A stretch of 64,000 nt of DNA, taken from the NCBI RefSeq assembly GCF_041296385.1, contig NW_027183618.1, forward strand, positions 62,001 through 126,000. The letters run 5' to 3'. A model generated the notes under the pieces. The model saw nothing but the letters and a program-made list of their open reading frames with translations. It was not told the origin of the DNA and made no database searches. Below are positions 47,201 through 59,200 of this stretch, in pieces. The translations under genes and the position numbers were made by a program. Position 1 is the stretch's first letter. The number at the start of each line of letters is the position of its first letter. The DNA is from Aphelocoma coerulescens. Its lineage: Eukaryota; Chordata; Aves; Passeriformes; Corvidae.

Positions 47201-50200
47201 AGAGCTGCGCCGCGCTCGGGCAGGTACGGGAGGGGAGCGAGAGCTGCGGGGGGCGAGCGGGAGCTGCGGGGGGCGAGTGGGGACCTGTGGGGGGCGAGCG
47301 GGGCCTGCGGGGGGCGAGCGGGGGCGGGGCCGGGGCTACCCTGGAGAGCGAGAGCTGCGCCGCGCTCGGGCAGGTACGGGAGGGGATTCTGCTGTGGGGG
47401 GCGAGCGGGGCCTGCGGGGGGCGAGCGGCCACGGGGCCGGGCTGGTCACCGAGAGCGGGGCTGGGAGCGGGGCTACCCTGGAGAGCGAGTGGGAGCTGCG
47501 GGGGGCCAGCGGGACCGGGGCCGGGCTCGCCATGGAGAGCGGGGCTGGGAGCGGGGCCGCTCTGGAGAGCGCGAGCTGCGGGGGGCGAGCGGGGGAGGGA
47601 CCGGGGTTGCCCCAGAGAGCGAGAGCTGCGCCGCGCTCGGGCAGGTACGGGAGGGGATTCTGCTGCGGGGGGCGAGTGGGGCCTGCGGGGGGCGAGTGGG
47701 ACCGGGGCCGGGCTGGTCACCGAGAGCGGGGCTGGGAGCGGGGCTACCCTGGAGAGCGAGTGGGACCTGCGGGGGGCCAGCGGGACCGGGGCCGGGCTCG
47801 CCATGGAGAGCGGCGGGAGCGGGGCCGCTCTGGAGAGCGCGAGCTGCGGGGGGCGAGCGGGGGAGGGACCGGGGTTGCCCTGGAGAGCGAGAGCTGCGGG
47901 GGGCGAGCGGGAGCTGCGGGGGGCGAGCGGGAGCTGCGGGGGGCGAGCGGGGGAGGGACCGGGGCTACCCTGGAGAGCGGGAGCTGCGGGGGGCGAGCGG
48001 GGCCTGCGGGGGGCGAGCGGAGCCTGCGGGGGGCGAGCGGGGCCTGCGGGGGGCGAGCGGCGCCTGCGGGGGGCGAGCGGGGGAGGGACCGGGGCTACCC
48101 TGGAGAGCGGGAGCTGCGGGGGGCGAGCGGGGCCCGCGGGGGGCGAGCGGGGGCGGGGCCGGGGTTGCCCCGGAGGGCGGAGCGGGGCCGCGCTCGGGCG
48201 GGTCCGGGAGGCGATTCCAGGGAGGTTTCCGGGATTTTGGGGGGATTTTCGGGGAATTTTGGGGATTTTTGGGTGGATTTTGGGGGATTTTGAGTGAATT
48301 TGGGTGGATTTTGGGTGATTTGGGGTGGATTGGGGTGAATTTGGGTGGAATTTGGATGAATTTGGGTGAATTTGGGTGAATTTTGGGTGATTTTGGGTGA
48401 ATTTAGATGAATTTTGGTAAATTTGGGTGGATTTGGGGTGAATTTGGATGGATTTTGAGTGATTTTGGGTGAATTTTGGTGAATTTGGGTGAATTTGGAT
48501 GACTTTTGGTAAATTTGGGTGGATTTGGGTGGATTTGGATGACTTTTGGGTGGATTTTGGGTGGAATTTGGGCGATTTGGGGTGAATTTGGATTGATTTG
48601 GATGAATTTGGATGACTTTTGGTAAATTTGGGTGAATATGGGTGGATTTTGGGTGAATTTGGATGAATTTTGGTAAATTTGGGTGGATTTTGGGTGATTT
48701 TGTGTGAATTTGGGTGATTTTGGGTGAATATGGGTGGATTTTGGGTGAATTTGGATGAATTTTGGTAAATTTGGGTGGATTTGGGGTGATTTTGTGTGAA
48801 TTTGGGTGATTTTGGGTAGATTTTGGGTGGATTTGTGTGAATTTGGGTGGATTTTGGATGACTTTGGGTACATTTGAGTGAATTTTGGGTGAATTTGGGG
48901 GGATTTTGGGTGGATTTGGGTGAATTTGGGTGATTTTGTGTGATTTTGGGTGGATTTGGGGTGAATTTGGGTGGATTTGGATGAATTTGGGGAATTTGGG
49001 TGTATTTTGGTAAATTTGGGTGGATTTGGGGTGAATTTTGGTAAATTTGGGGGGATTTGGGTGGACTTGGGTGGATTTAGGGTGAAATTGGATGAATTTT
49101 GGTAAATTTGGGTGGATTTTGGGTGAATTTGGGTGAATTTTGGTAAATTTCGGTGGATTTGGACGAATTTGGAGAATTTGGGTGAATTTGGGGGAATTTG
49201 GGGTGGATTTGGGTGGAATTTGGATGAATTTGGGTGAATTTTGGATGAATTTTGGGTGAATTTGGATGAAATTTGGTAAATTTGGGTGAATTTGGGTGGA
49301 TTTTGGGTGGATTTTGTGTGAATTTGGGTGGATTTTGTGTGAGTTTGGGTGGATTTTGGTAAATTTGGGTGGATTTGGGTGAATTTGGATGGATTTTGGT
49401 AAATTTGGGTGAATTTGGATGAATTTGGGTGATTTTGGGTGGATTTGGGTGAATTTGGGTGGATTTTGGATGAATTTTGGTGGATTTGGATGAATTTGGG
49501 TGAATTTTGGGTGATTTTGTGTGATTTTGGGTGAATTTGGGTGGATTTTGGGTGAATTTGGGTGAATTTGGATGAATTTTGGTAAATTTGGGTGAATTTG
49601 GGGTGGATTTTGGGTGATTTTGTGTGATTTTGGGTGAATTTGGGGTGAACTTGGGTGAATTTGGGTGGATTTTGGGTGAATTTGGGGTGATTCTGTGTGT
49701 GGATGAATTTTGGTAAATTTGGGTGAATTTTGGGTGATTTTGTGTGATTTTGGGTGAATTTGGGTGGATTTTGGGTGAATTTTGGGTGAATTTGGGTGGA
49801 TTTCGGTTGGATTTTGGATGAATTTTGGTAAATTTGGGTGAATTTGGATGAATTTTGGTAAATTTGGGTAAATTTGGGTGGATTTGGATGAACTTGGGTG
49901 AATTTGGGTGAATTTGGGTGATTTTGTGTGAATTTGGGTGAATTTGGATGAATTTTGGTAAATTTGGGTGGATTTGGGGTGAATTTGGGTGACTTTGGAT
50001 GACTTTTGGTAAATTTGGGTGAATTTGGGTGGATTTTGGGTGGATTTGGGTGAATTTGGGTGAATTTTGGTAAATTTGGGTGGATTTGGGTGGATTTGGG
50101 GTGATTTCGTGTGAATTTGGGTGAATTTGGGTGACTTTTGGTAAATTTGGGTGGATTTGGATGAATTTTGGTGGATTTTGGGTGGAATTTGGGTGATTTG

Positions 50201-53200
50201 GGGTGGATTTTGGGTGAATTTGGGTGGATTTGGGTGAATTTGGATGGATTTTGGTAAATTTGGGTGAATTTGGATGAATTTGGGTGATTTTGGGTGGATT
50301 TGGATGAATTTGGGTGGATTTTGGATGAATTTTGGTGGATTTGGATGAATTTGGGTGAATTTTGGGTGATTTTGTGTGATTTTGGGTGAATTTGGGTGGA
50401 TTTTGGGTGAATTTGGGTGAATTTGGATGAATTTTGGTGAATTTGGGTGAATTTTGGGTGGATTTTGGGTGATTTTGGGTGAATTTGGGTGGATTTTGGG
50501 TGAATTTGGGTGGATTTCGTTGGATTTTGGATGAATTTTGGTAAATTTGGGTGAATTTGGGTGAATTTGGATGAATTTTGGTAAATTTGGGTGAATTTGG
50601 GGTGGATTTTGGGTGATTTTGTGTGATTTTGGGTGAATTTGGGGTGAACTTGTGTGAATTTGGGTGGATTTTGGGTGAATTTGGGGTGATTTTGTGTGTG
50701 GATGAATTTTGGTAAATTTGGGTTAATTTTGGGTGATTTTGTGTGATATTGGGTGAATTTGGGTGAATTTTGGGTGAATTTTGGGTGAATTTGGGTGGAT
50801 TTCGGTTGGATTTTGGATGATTTTTGGTAAATTTGGGTGAATTTGGGTGAATTTTGGTAAATTTGGGTAAATTTGGGTGGATTTGGATGAACTTGGGTGA
50901 ATTTGGGTGAATTTGGGTGATTTTGTGTGAATTTGGGTGAATTTGGATGAATTTTGGTAAATTTGGGTGGATTTGGGGTGAATTTGGGTGACTTTGGATG
51001 ACTTTTGGTAAATTTGGGTGGATTTGGGTGAATTTGGGTGAATTTTGGTAAATTTGGGTGGATTTTGGGTGAATTTTGGATGAATTTGGATGAATTTTGG
51101 GTGAATTTGGATGAATTTTGGGTGAATTTAGATGACTTTTGGTAAATTTGGGTGAATTTGGGTGGATTTTGGGTGGATTTGGGTGAATTTGGGTGAATTT
51201 TGGTAAATTTGGGTGGATTTGGGGTGGATTTGGGGTGATTTTGTGTGAATTTGGGTGAATTTGGATGACTTTTGGTGAATTTGGGTGAATTTGGATGACT
51301 TTTGGTAAATATGGGTGAATTTGGGTGGATTTTGGGTGGATTTTGTGTGATTTTGGGTGAATTTGGGGTGGATTTTGGGTGATTTTGGGTGAATTTGGAT
51401 GACTTTTGGTAAATTTGGGTGAATTTGGGTGAATTTGGGTGACTTTTGGTGAATTTGGGTGAATTTAGATGACTTTTGGTAAATTTGGGTGGATTTGGGG
51501 TGGATTTGGTGTGAATTTGGTTGACTTTTGGTAAATTTGGGTGGATTTTGGGTGGTTTTGGGGTGATTTTGTGTGAATTTGGGTGAATTTGGGTGGATTT
51601 GGGTGGATTTGGATGAATTTGGGTGATTTTGGGTGAATTTAGATGAATTTTGGTAAATTTGGGTGGATTTTGGGTGAATTTTGGTAATTTTGGGTGATTT
51701 TGGGTGAATTTTGGTAAATTTGGATGAATTTGGGGTGATTTTGGATGAATTTGGGTAAATTTGGGTGGATTTTGGTGAATTTGGATGAATTTTGGTAAAT
51801 TTGGGTGGATTTTGTGTGAATTTGGATAAATTTGGGTGAATTTGGTTGAATTTTGGTAAATTTGGGTGGATTTTGGGTGGATTTGGGGTGATTTTGTGTG
51901 AATTTGGGTGATTTTGGGTAGATTTTGGGTGAATTTGGGGTGGATTTTGGGTGATTTGGGGTGAATTTGGATGACTTTTGGTAAATATGGGTGAATTTGG
52001 GTGGATTTGGGGTGATTTTGTGTGATTTGGGGCGGATTTGGGGTGAATTTGGATTGATTTGTGTGAATTTGGGTGGATTTTGTGTGAATTTGGGTGAATT
52101 TGGATGAATTTTGGAAATTTGGGTGAATTTGGGTGGATTTGGGTGAATTTGGTTGAATTTTGGTAAATTTGGGTGGATTTTGGGTGGTTTTGGGGTGATT
52201 TTGTGTCAATTTGGGTGAATTTGGGTGGATTTGGATGAATTTTGGTAAATATGGGTGAATGTGGGTGGATTTTGGGTGAATGTGGGTGGATGTGGGTGGA
52301 TTTGGGTGAATTTGGATGAAGTTTGGTAAATTTGGGTGAATTTGGGTGAATTTTGGGTGGATTTTGTGTGAATTTGGGTGAATTTTGGGTGAATTTGGAT
52401 GACTTTTGGTGAATTTGGGTAAATTTGGGTGGATTTGGGGTGGATTTGGGTGAATTTGGTTGAATTTTGGTAAATTTGGGTGAATTTGGGGTGGATTTGG
52501 GGTGATTTTGTGTGAATTTGGGTGATTTTGTGTGAATTTGGGTGATTTTGGGTGAATTTTGGGTGAATTTGGTTGGATTTGGGTGGATTTGGGTGGATTT
52601 GGATGAATTTTGGCGAATTTGGGTGGTTTTTGGGTGATTTTGGGTGATTTCGTGTGAATTTGGGTGAATTTTGGGTGAATTTGGATGAATTTTGTGTGAA
52701 TTTGGATGAATTTTGGTAAATTTGGGTGGATTTGGATGAATTTTGGTAAATTTGGGTGAATTTGGGTGGATTTTGTGTGAATTTTGGTGAATTTGGGTGA
52801 ATTTAGATGAATTTGGGTAAATTTGGGTGGATTTGGGGTGAATTTGGATGACTTTTGGTAAATTTGGGTGAATTTGGGTGATTTTGGGCGATTTTGGCTG
52901 AATTTGGGGTGGATTTTGGGTAGATTTTGTGTGAATTTGGGGTGAATTTGGGGTGGATTTTGGGTGATTTGGGGTGAATTTGGGGTGGATTTTGGGTGAT
53001 TTGGGGTGAATTTGGATGACTTTTGGTAAATTTGGATGAATGTGGGTGGATTTTGGGTAGATTTTGGGTGAATTTGGGGTGAATTTGGGGTGGATTTGGG
53101 CCTTTCCCTCTGGAATTTGGGGAATTTCCCGCCCATTCCGGGCTCCTTTTCCAGGTGTTCCTGGCCCTGGGTGACTTCGGAGCCGCCAGGCGGGCGCTGC

Positions 53201-56200
53201 GCCGGGCACTGGCCCTGGGCACCCCCGGGCACCCCCAGAGCCGCCAGCTGCGGCACAGCCTCCGGCACGGTCAGTGGCCCCCGGGCACCGCGGGCACCGG
53301 CCCAGGGGGCACCCGGGGGGGCACCTCAGGGGCACCAAATGGCACCTGGGGGGCACCAAGTGGCACCAAATGGCACCTGAGTGGCACCTCAGGGGCACCA
53401 AGTGCGGCCAAATGGCACCTGGGGGACACCAAATGGCAGCTGAGTGGCACTAAGTGGCACCAGATGGCACCTCAGGGGCACCAAGTGGCACCAAATGGCA
53501 CCTAGGTGGCACCAAGTGGCACCAAATGGCACCTGAGTGGCACCAAATGGCACCTCAGGGGCACCAAGTGGCACCAAATGGCACCTCAGGGGCACCAAAT
53601 GGCACCTCAGGGGCACCAAGTGGCACCAGATGGCCCCAAATGGCACCTGAGTGGCACTAAGTGGCACCAAATGGCACCTCAGGGGCACCAAGTGGCACCA
53701 AATGGCACCTGAGTGGCACCAAATGGCACCTCAGGGGCACCAAATGGCACCAAATGGCACCTCAGGGGCTCCAAATGGCACCAAACAGCACCAAATGGCC
53801 ACAAGTGGCACCCAGGTAGCACCAAATGGCACCTGGGTGGCTCCAAATGGCACCTGAGTGGCACCAAGTGGCACCAAATGGCACCTGAGTGGCACTAAGT
53901 GGCACCAAGTGGCACCTCAGTGGCACCAAGTGGCACCTCAGGGGCACCAAATGGCCTCAAGTGGCACCAAATGGCACCAAATGGCCCCAAGTGGCACCTC
54001 AGGGGCTCCTGGGTGGCACCAAATGGCACCTGAGTGGCACCAAGTGGCACCAAATGGCACCAAACGGCCCCAAGTGGCACCAAATGGCCCCAAGTGGCAC
54101 CAAATGGCACCTCAGGGGCACCAAGTGGCACCAAATGGCACCACATGGCACCAAGTGGCACCAAATGGCACCACGTGGCACCAAGTGGCACCTCAGGGGC
54201 TCCTGGGTGGCACCAAATGGCACCAAACGGCCCCAAGTGGCACCAAACGGCACCAAGTGGCACCTCAGGGGCACCAAATGGCATCCAGGTGGTACCAAAC
54301 AGCCCCAAATTGCACCTGGGTGGCACCAAATGGCCCCAAATGGCACCTGGGTGGCACTAAGTGGCACCAAATGGCACCTCAGGGGCACCAAATGGCACCC
54401 CAGGGGCACCAAATGGCACCTCAGGGGCACCAAGTGGCACCTGGGTGGCATCAAATGGCACCAAATGGCACCTGAGTGGCACCAAGTGGCACCAAATGGC
54501 CCCTGGGTGGCACTAAGTGGCACCAAATGGCACCAAGTGGCACCTCAGGGGCACCAAATGGCACCAGGGGGGCTCCAAATGTGGCCAAATGGCACCTGGG
54601 TGGCACTAAGTGGCACCCGGGTGGCACCAAGTGGCACCAAATGGCACCTGGGTGGCACCAGGGGGGCACCAAGTGGCACCCAGGTGGCACCAAGTGGCAC
54701 CAAATGGCACCACAGGGCACCAAATGGCACCCGGGTGGCACCAAATGGCCCCTCAGGGGCACCAAATGGCACCTCAGGGGCTCCTGGGTGGCATCAAATG
54801 GCCCCAAATGGCACCCGGGTGGCACCACATGGCCCCAAGTGGCACCGGGGTGGCACCAAATGGCACCAAATGGCCCCAAAAGGCACCTAGGTGGCACCAA
54901 ATGGCCCCAAATGGTACCTGGGGGGCACCAAATGGGACCAAATGGCACCTGGGTGGCACCAAAAGGCACCTCAGTGGCCCCAGGTGGCACCTCAGGGGCA
55001 CCAAATGGCACCTGGGGGGCACCAAATGGCATCTCAGGGGCACCAAATGGCACCTGGGGGGCACCAAGTGGCACCAAACAGCCCCAAGTGACACCGGGGT
55101 GGCACCAAATGGCACCTCAGGGGCACCAAATGGCACCCGGGTGGCCCCAAATGGCATCAAATGGCCCCAAAAGGCACCTGGGGGGCACCAAATGGCCCCA
55201 AATGGCAGCAAACAGCCCCAAGTGGCACCGGGGTGGCACCAAATTGCCCCAAGTGGCACCTTAGGGGCACCAAATGGCACCAGGGTGGCACCAAATGGGA
55301 CTTCAGGGGCACCAAATGGCCCCAAGTGGCACCAAATGGCACCTGGGTGGCACCAAATGGCCCCAAATGGCAGCAAACAGCCCCAAATGGCCCCGGGGTG
55401 GCACCAAATTGCCCCAAGTGGCACCTCAGGGGCACCAAATGGCCCCAAGTGTCCCTCCCTGAGTGTCCCTCACTGTGACCCCACTCACCGAGTGTCGCTC
55501 ACCGAGTGTCCCTCCCTGAGTGTCCCTGTGACCCCACTCACTGAGTGTCCCTCACTGTGTGTCCCTCACTGTGACCCCACTCACCGAGTGTCCCTCCCTG
55601 AGTGTCCCTGTGACCCCACTCACCGAGTGTCCCCTCACTCTCCCTCAGCCTCTGGCGTTTCCCGCTCTCTCTGCTCTCCATCCCTGAGTGTCCCCTCACT
55701 GTGACCCCACTCACCGAGTGTCCCTCACCGAGTGTCCCTCACTCAGTGTCCCTCACCGAGTGTCCCCTCACTCTCTCCCCCTCAGCCTCCCCTGTTTCCC
55801 GCTCTCTCTGCTCTCTCCATCCCTGAGTGTCCCTCACTGAGTGTCCCTTCACTCTCTCCCTCAGCCTCCGGCGTTTCCCGCTCTCTCTCTGCTCTCTGTC
55901 CCTGAGTGTCCCTCACTGTGACCCCACTCACCGAGTGTCCCTCACCGAGTGTCCCTCACTGAGTGTCCCTCACTGAGTGTCCCCTCACTCTCCCCCTCAG
56001 CCTCCCGCGTTTCCCGCTCTCTCTCTGCTCTCTCTATCCTCGAGTTTCCCTCACTGTGACCCCACTCACCGAGTATCCCTCATTGAGTGTCCCCTCACTC
56101 TCCCTCAGCCTCCCGCGTTTCCCACCGTCTGTCCGCTCTCTCCGCCCCCGAGTTTCCCTCACTGTGACCCCACTCACCGAGTGTCCCTCACTGAGTGTCC

Positions 56201-59200
56201 CCTCACTGTGACCCCACTCACCGAGTGTCCCTCTCTGTGTCCCTCACTGTGACCCCACTCACCGAGTGTCCCTCACCGAGTGTCCCCTCACTGAGTGTCC
56301 CCTCACTCTCTCCCTCAGCCTCCCCCGTTTCCCGCTCTCTCTCTGCTCTCTCCATCCCTGAGTGTCCCTCACTGAGTGTCCCTCACCGAGTGTCCCCTCA
56401 CTCTCTCCCTCAGCCTCCGGCGTTTCCCGCTCTCTCTCGGCTCTCTGTCCCTGAGTGTCCCTCACTGTGACCCCACTCACCGAGTATCCCTCACTGAGTG
56501 TCCCCTCACTCTCCCTCAGCCTCCCGCGTTTCCCACCGTCTGTCCGCTCTCTCCGCCCCCGAGTTTCCCTCACTGTGACCCCACTCACCGAGTGTCCCTC
56601 ACTGTGTGTCCCCTCACTGTGACCCCACTCACCGAGTGTCCCTCACCGAGTGTCCCTCACCGAGTGTCCCTCACTGAGTGTCCCCTCACTCTCCCCCTCA
56701 GCCTCCCGCATCTGCCGCTGTCTCTCGGCTCTCTCCGGCGACTCCGAGGAGGACCCGGCTCGGGCGGACTCGGCTCGGGCGGACTCGGCTCGGGCGGACC
56801 CGGCTCGGCCGGACTCGGCTCGGGCGGACTCGGCTCGGGCGGACTCGGCTCGGCCGGACTCGGCTCGGCCGGACTCGGCTCGGCCGGACCCGGCTCGGCC
56901 GGACTCGGCTCGGGCGGACCCGGCTCGGCCGGACTCGGCTCGGGCGGACCCGGCTCGGCCGGACTCGGCTCGGGCGGACTCGGCTCGGGAGGACTCGGCT
57001 CGGCCGGACTCGGCTCGGCCGGACTCGGCTCGGCCGGACCCGGCTCGGGCGGACCCGGCTCGGGAGGACCCGGCTCGGGCGGACTGGGCTCGGGAGGACT
57101 CGGCTCGGGCGGACTCGGCTCGGGCGGACTCGGCTCGGGCGGACCCGGCTCGGGCGGACTCGGCTCGGGCGGACTCGGCTCGGGCGGACCCGGCTCGGCC
57201 GGACTCGGCTCGGGCGGACCCGGCTCGGGCGGACTCGGCTCGGGCGGACTCGGCTCGGGCGGACCCGGCTCGGGAGGACTCGGCTCGGCCGGACTCGGCT
57301 CGGGAGGACCCGGCTCGGGCGGACTCGGCTCGGGAGGACTCGGCTCGGCCGGACTCGGCTCGGCCGGACTCGGCTCGGGAAGACTCGGCTCGGGAGGACT
57401 CGGCTCGGGAAGACTCGGCTCGGGCGGATTCGGCTCGGGCGGACTCGGCTCGGCCGGACTCGGCTCGGGCGGACTCGGCTCGGCCGGACTCGGCTCGGGA
57501 AGACTCGGCTCGGGAGGACTCGGCTCGGGAAGACTCGGCTCGGGCGGACTCGGCTCGGGCGGACTCGGCTCGGGCGGACTCGGCTCGGGCGGCGTCGCTG
57601 TGCGAGCGCCTCGGGGACAGCCTCGCCCGGCTCGGCCTCTTCCAGCAGGCGGCGCACTACTACCAGCGGCAGGTGTGAGGGACGGCGGGGACCGAGGGGA
57701 TTTTTGGGGGATTTTCGGGTTTTTTGGGGGGTTTTTGGGGGAATTTTGGGGATTTGGGCATTTTGGGGGGTTTTTTGGGGATTTCTTGGGGATTTTTTTC
57801 GAATTTTTGGGGGATTTTTTTGGATTTTTTGGCGGATTTTTTGAGGGTTTTTTTTATTTTTTGGCGGATTTTTTGAGGTTTTTTTTTATTTTTTGGCGGA
57901 TTTTTGGAGGTTTTTTTTTGTGGATTCTTTGAGGGTTTTTTTTATTTTTGGGGGATTTTTTGAGATTTTTTGGGTTTTTTTTCGAATTTTTTGGGGATTT
58001 GGGGGGGATTTTTTGGGGGGGGAATTTTTTGAGATTTTTTTTTTTTTTTCGATTTTTTGGGGGATTTTTAGGGGATTTTTGCGGGAATTTTGGGGGGGGG
58101 ATTTTTTTGGAATTTTGGGGGGATTTTTGGGGAATTTTTTTATGTTTGGGGGGATTTTTTGAGGGTTTTTTTTCGAATTTTTGGGGGATTTTTGGGGGGA
58201 TTTTTAGGGGATTTTCGCGGGAATTTTGGGGGGATTTTTTTGGAATTTTTAGGGATTTTTTTTATTTTTGGGGGGATTTTTTTAAAATTTTTTTTTTGAA
58301 TTTTTGGGGGATTTTTGGGGGGATTTTTAGGGGATTTTCGCGGGAATTTTTGGGGGATTTTTTTGGAATTTTTAGGGATTTTTTTTTATTTTTGGGGGGA
58401 TTTTTTTAAAATTTTTTTTTTTAATTTTTGGGGGATTTCTGGGGGGATTTTTAGGGGATTTTTGCGGGAATTTTTGGGGGATTTTTTTGAATTTTTGGGG
58501 GGATTTTGGGGGATTTTTTTCGAATTTTTGGGAGGTTTTTTGAGATTTTTTGGGGGGATTTTTTTCGAATTTTTTGGGGATTTTGGGGGAATTTTTTCGA
58601 ATTTTTTGGGGACTTTTGGGGATTTTTTTTTTGATTTTTTAGGGGATGTTTAAAAATTTTTTGGGGGATTTTTTTCGTATGTTTTGTGCATTTTTGGGGG
58701 ATTTTTTCGAACTTTTTAGGGAATTTTTTGGATTTTTGGGGGATTTTTTCAGGATTTTTGGGAACTTTTCCAGGATTTTTGGGGGGATTTTTTGGGATTC
58801 TTGGGGGGGACTTTTTGGGGGATTTTTTCAGGATTTTTGGGGGGATTTTTTGGGTTTTTTTGGGGGATTTTTTGGGGATTATTTTTTATTTTGGAGGGGA
58901 TTTTTGGGATTTTTTCGGGGATTTTTGGGGGGATTTTTTCAGGATTTTTTGGGAAGTTTTCGTGGATTTTTGTGGGGATTTTTTGGGATTTTTGGGGGGA
59001 TTTTTGTGGGGATTTTTGGGTGATTTTTTTCAGGATTTTTTGGGAACTTTTCCAGGATTTTGGGGGGGATTTTTTGGGATTTTTGGGGGGATTTCTTGGG
59101 GGGATTTTTTCAGGATTTTTGGGGGGTTTTTTTGGGTTTTTTGGGGGGGATTTTTTGGGCATTTTTTGAGGGTTTTTTTTGATTTTTGGGTGATTTTTTC

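Noticed and set aside
46098..48379. Gly/Arg-rich frames of 421-731 codons in three frames
   Set aside because: GC-rich array without stops. Only the frame continuing from exon 6 is of possible interest, and it is treated there.
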